A stretch of 64,000 nucleotides of DNA, taken from assembly GCA_022508245.1 (NCBI GenBank), contig JAFLVO010000002.1, positions 79,263 to 143,262 of the forward strand, read 5' to 3'. Positions within the stretch are counted from its first letter, which is position 1; every line of letters begins with the position of its first letter. The DNA is from Clostridiales bacterium. GTDB lineage: Bacteria; Bacillota; Clostridia; Christensenellales; Borkfalkiaceae. The notes beneath the pieces were generated by a model. That model did not search any database. It had not been told where the DNA came from and saw nothing but the letters and a program-made list of their open reading frames with translations. Shown here piece by piece: positions 62,131-64,000 of the stretch. The position numbers were made by a program, and so were the translations under genes.

Positions 62131-62358
62131 ATGTCGTTAAAGAAAGATTTAGCAAAAGAAATCGGGCTTCTTGAAAAAGAAATGGCGGCTCTTGAGAGCA
62201 AGCGTTCGCGTTCTATGGCAGCGCTTATGGAAGCACTCATAAGCAGAAGAGACCCCGACGAGTCGGAGATGCAGTTCTTCCGTCAGTACTCCGCCGAGAT
62301 AGAAATCAAGCGCCAAAAGCTTATCGACTTGACGGTACGCTTAAAGCACCTGATGTAA
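62131..62358 (+). CDS. 75-residue coiled-coil partner protein, copy 2
   Basis: Second copy of the helical cytoplasmic protein at 26461, 73 of 75 residues identical, again directly after a giant surface protein with the same tail. Spacing to the upstream stop (42 against 43 bases) and the strong AAAAGGAG site are also kept. Most base changes between the copies are in third codon positions, so the protein sequence is held by selection or both copies are recent. No family recognised; an intracellular adaptor of the tail is the simplest idea. Confidence 0.85.
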   Translation: MSLKKDLAKEIGLLEKEMAALESKRSRSMAALMEALISRRDPDESEMQFFRQYSAEIEIKRQKLIDLTVRLKHLM

Positions 62359-62380
62359 TCGTTAACAAAATCAAGAACAC

Positions 62381-62411
62381 AAAAAAGGAAGCCTTACGGC
62401 TTCCTTTTTTT
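62381..62411 (+). terminator. terminator after partner copy 2
   Basis: AAAAAAGGAAGCC and GGCTTCCTTTTTT form a 13-bp stem around TTAC. Confidence 0.92.
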
Positions 62412-62550
62412 GTATTTACTATACTTGTCGCAATATATAAAAGATTTCTCAATTTTACTAAGCCGTTTCCAATGGGGAAAATATAAAACGGCAAGTGCGG
62501 AGGAAGTGAGGGCAAGAAAACATATTCTGCAGGAGCGGAGTGTAAAATTA

Positions 62551-62582
62551 AACCCTCCTGCGGTATGCGCCGCAGAAGGGTT
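62551..62582 (-). terminator. terminator of right-edge surface gene
   Basis: AACCCT.CTGCGG and CCGCAG.AGGGTT pair with one mismatch; the minus strand continues TTTAATTTTA. Confidence 0.75.
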
Positions 62583-62600
62583 GTTAAATTTTATTGAGTG

Positions 62601-64000
62601 TTAATTGGAGCTTTTCTTGCGTTTGCTTGCTATTATTACAGCAACTGCGGCTGCGGCGATTACGCCGACTCCAACAATTATTGCTATTACGACAGCAACT
62701 ATTCCGCCAGTCGGGTTGTCGGGTCTGGGCGTTACGCTTACAGCGATAGTCTCGCTTGTTGAAGTAACGGTTTTTAAGCCCGACATTGAAGTTATCACTA
62801 ATGTATATTCGCCTGCGTCGTCACAGCTTACTTTATCAATCAGCAGGGAAGCACCAGTTGCGCCTTCTATCTTATCTTCGCCTTTGTACCACTGATAGTA
62901 GTTTGTATCGCCGTAAGTTTTAATCGAGGGTTCAAGTAGCAACTTGCCGTATTCGGTTACCGTGACAGCCTTTTTATCTTCGGCTATGGTAATTTCCGCC
63001 TGTTTAAGCTGTTGAACGATGGGACGCTCGCCGCGTTCTTCTTCCTTAGCTTTTACCTGTGCGGATACGAATTTGACTTCGACAACGTTCTGTGCGTCTA
63101 AATTATCGTAGTCGAGATTGAGGCTATAAGCAGTAAGGTTGTTTTCGTTAAGTTCTACGACGTCGCCGTTTACTTTAACCGTTTCAATTACGTAACCGGC
63201 GTTGGCGTTGATTGTAACTTTGCGGCTTTCATCTTGCTCTTTAAGTGTAAACAAATTGGACTGTTTTCCGTCTATATTTGCGTACGCCGTTCCGCCCGCA
63301 GTATTTGAAATAATAACCGTTTTGTCCGCGTTGACAGGCGCTTCGCCGTGCTTTACAACGATTGCAAACGGGCTGAACGAGTAGACCATGATGATAAGTC
63401 CGAGAGGAGTTACGGTAACTTCCAGTTTCTCAACGTCGACCACGTTGTTTTGGGCGTCTCTTATAAAGTGGTATGCCTCGAATACAACCCCGTCCATTGA
63501 GTCGTCGTACGTGAAGCCTTCGGGGAAGCCGATACCAATGCGTACGCCCTGACCTGTTTCAATGGAAACACCCTTGCAGATAGTGAGGGAAATATTGTAC
63601 GTAAAGCTTGCAAATGCGTCTTCCTTTAATTCGCCGTCTTCCTGATGGCTTAATCCGAGCTCGTTCTCCAAAAGGCCGTTCATCTGCGAGTCCTGCTTTT
63701 TGCTGGGGGAGGTTACGACGAGCGCAAGTCTGCTTTTTGTTTTGCTCAAGTCTGTACCGTCGGAAGTAGTCCAACCTTCCGTAGAAAGGTCGCCGCTTTC
63801 AACAAGCTGAGGCTGAGCGTACACGCTCCAATGGAAGCCGTTTGCCTTATAGCAACAGGCGTCGCTCTCGTAACCTGCGCAATATTCGATGGGGTTTACC
63901 TGTTTTCCCGAGTTTTCGCCCACCAAATTGAAGTTGAAATAGTACATTATATTGTCGTGCGCATACTCGGGGCTGGGCGTAAACTTAAAGGATATGCGTC
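62601..64000 (-). CDS. surface protein with Ig-like domain and C-terminal anchor, 3' part only
   Basis: The frame is open from the right edge to a stop at 62601, so about 466 C-terminal residues are visible and the N-terminus lies outside. It has beta-rich modules, an Ig-like domain (LLEPSIKTYGDTNYYQWYKG, then CDDAGEYTLVITSMSG), a Pro-containing spacer, one membrane helix (GGIVAVVIAIIVGVGVIAAA) and a short KRKKSSN cytoplasmic end. The tail is thus unlike that of the two giant proteins, and no 75-residue partner follows it. Probably an adhesin or sugar-binding surface protein; ligand unknown. Confidence 0.82.
   Translation of the reverse strand, partial: RISFKFTPSPEYAHDNIMYYFNFNLVGENSGKQVNPIEYCAGYESDACCYKANGFHWSVYAQPQLVESGDLSTEGWTTSDGTDLSKTKSRLALVVTSPSKKQDSQMNGLLENELGLSHQEDGELKEDAFASFTYNISLTICKGVSIETGQGVRIGIGFPEGFTYDDSMDGVVFEAYHFIRDAQNNVVDVEKLEVTVTPLGLIIMVYSFSPFAIVVKHGEAPVNADKTVIISNTAGGTAYANIDGKQSNLFTLKEQDESRKVTINANAGYVIETVKVNGDVVELNENNLTAYSLNLDYDNLDAQNVVEVKFVSAQVKAKEEERGERPIVQQLKQAEITIAEDKKAVTVTEYGKLLLEPSIKTYGDTNYYQWYKGEDKIEGATGASLLIDKVSCDDAGEYTLVITSMSGLKTVTSTSETIAVSVTPRPDNPTGGIVAVVIAIIVGVGVIAAAAVAVIIASKRKKSSN

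Overview
The window reads as a chromosomal segment of an anaerobic Firmicute of the class Clostridia. I cannot fix the species, but an uncultured gut lineage related to Christensenellales is plausible. The signs are an oxygen-sensitive class III ribonucleotide reductase (nrdD/nrdG), an NADH-linked trimeric [FeFe]-hydrogenase, a K+-dependent membrane pyrophosphatase, a Rex redox regulator, AddAB rather than RecBCD, lipoprotein and single-membrane export signals, strong AGGAGG-type ribosome sites and sigma-A promoters. There are no rRNA genes and no CRISPR array.

Layout: 1-1213 is the start of a surface lipoprotein gene running off the left edge. 1.6-3.7 kb is serine biosynthesis (serC-serA). 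3.7-5.9 kb is an AT-rich two-gene AbiL/RloB-type defence cassette between 73-bp direct repeats, wedged between the once-convergent serA and HNH genes. 6.3-8.6 kb holds an SPFH membrane protein, a ribbon-helix-helix protein and small unknowns. 8.6-12.1 kb is nrdD-nrdG-dut with candidate NrdR sites. 12.2-21 kb carries a ROK glucokinase, rex, a very large RND exporter, an SNF-family symporter and a membrane glycosyltransferase. 21.2-26.7 kb is the first giant surface protein with its 75-residue partner. 26.8-29.4 kb is an Xre repressor divergent from a collagen-like lipoprotein, then an acyltransferase. 29.5-33.7 kb is the bifurcating-type hydrogenase. 33.8-37.7 kb has a HIT protein, a GltD-like oxidoreductase and hppA. 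37.8-43.7 kb is mixed metabolism. 43.8-50.2 kb is addB-addA. 51.8-54.5 kb is nadB-nadC-niaR. 54.6 kb is tRNA-Gln with a nearby 3' remnant. 55-56.5 kb is a cobalamin riboswitch ahead of a small protein and a YitT-family membrane protein. 57-62.4 kb is the second giant surface protein with its partner. The window ends inside another surface protein gene.

The most interesting system is the twin surface module at 21.2-26.7 kb and 57.0-62.4 kb. Each encodes a ~1700-residue exported protein with a different outer ectodomain but the same membrane-proximal domains, transmembrane helix and ~120-residue charged cytoplasmic tail. Each is followed by a helical 75-residue cytoplasmic protein; the two copies differ at only two residues although their DNA has drifted at synonymous sites. 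This looks like a receptor or adhesin chassis with exchangeable outer parts and a fixed internal partner. Other strong observations are the B12 riboswitch on a YitT gene, the repeat-flanked defence cassette, a 29-bp dispersed repeat, an Xre operator that fills a promoter spacer, and several genes that appear to be leaderless.
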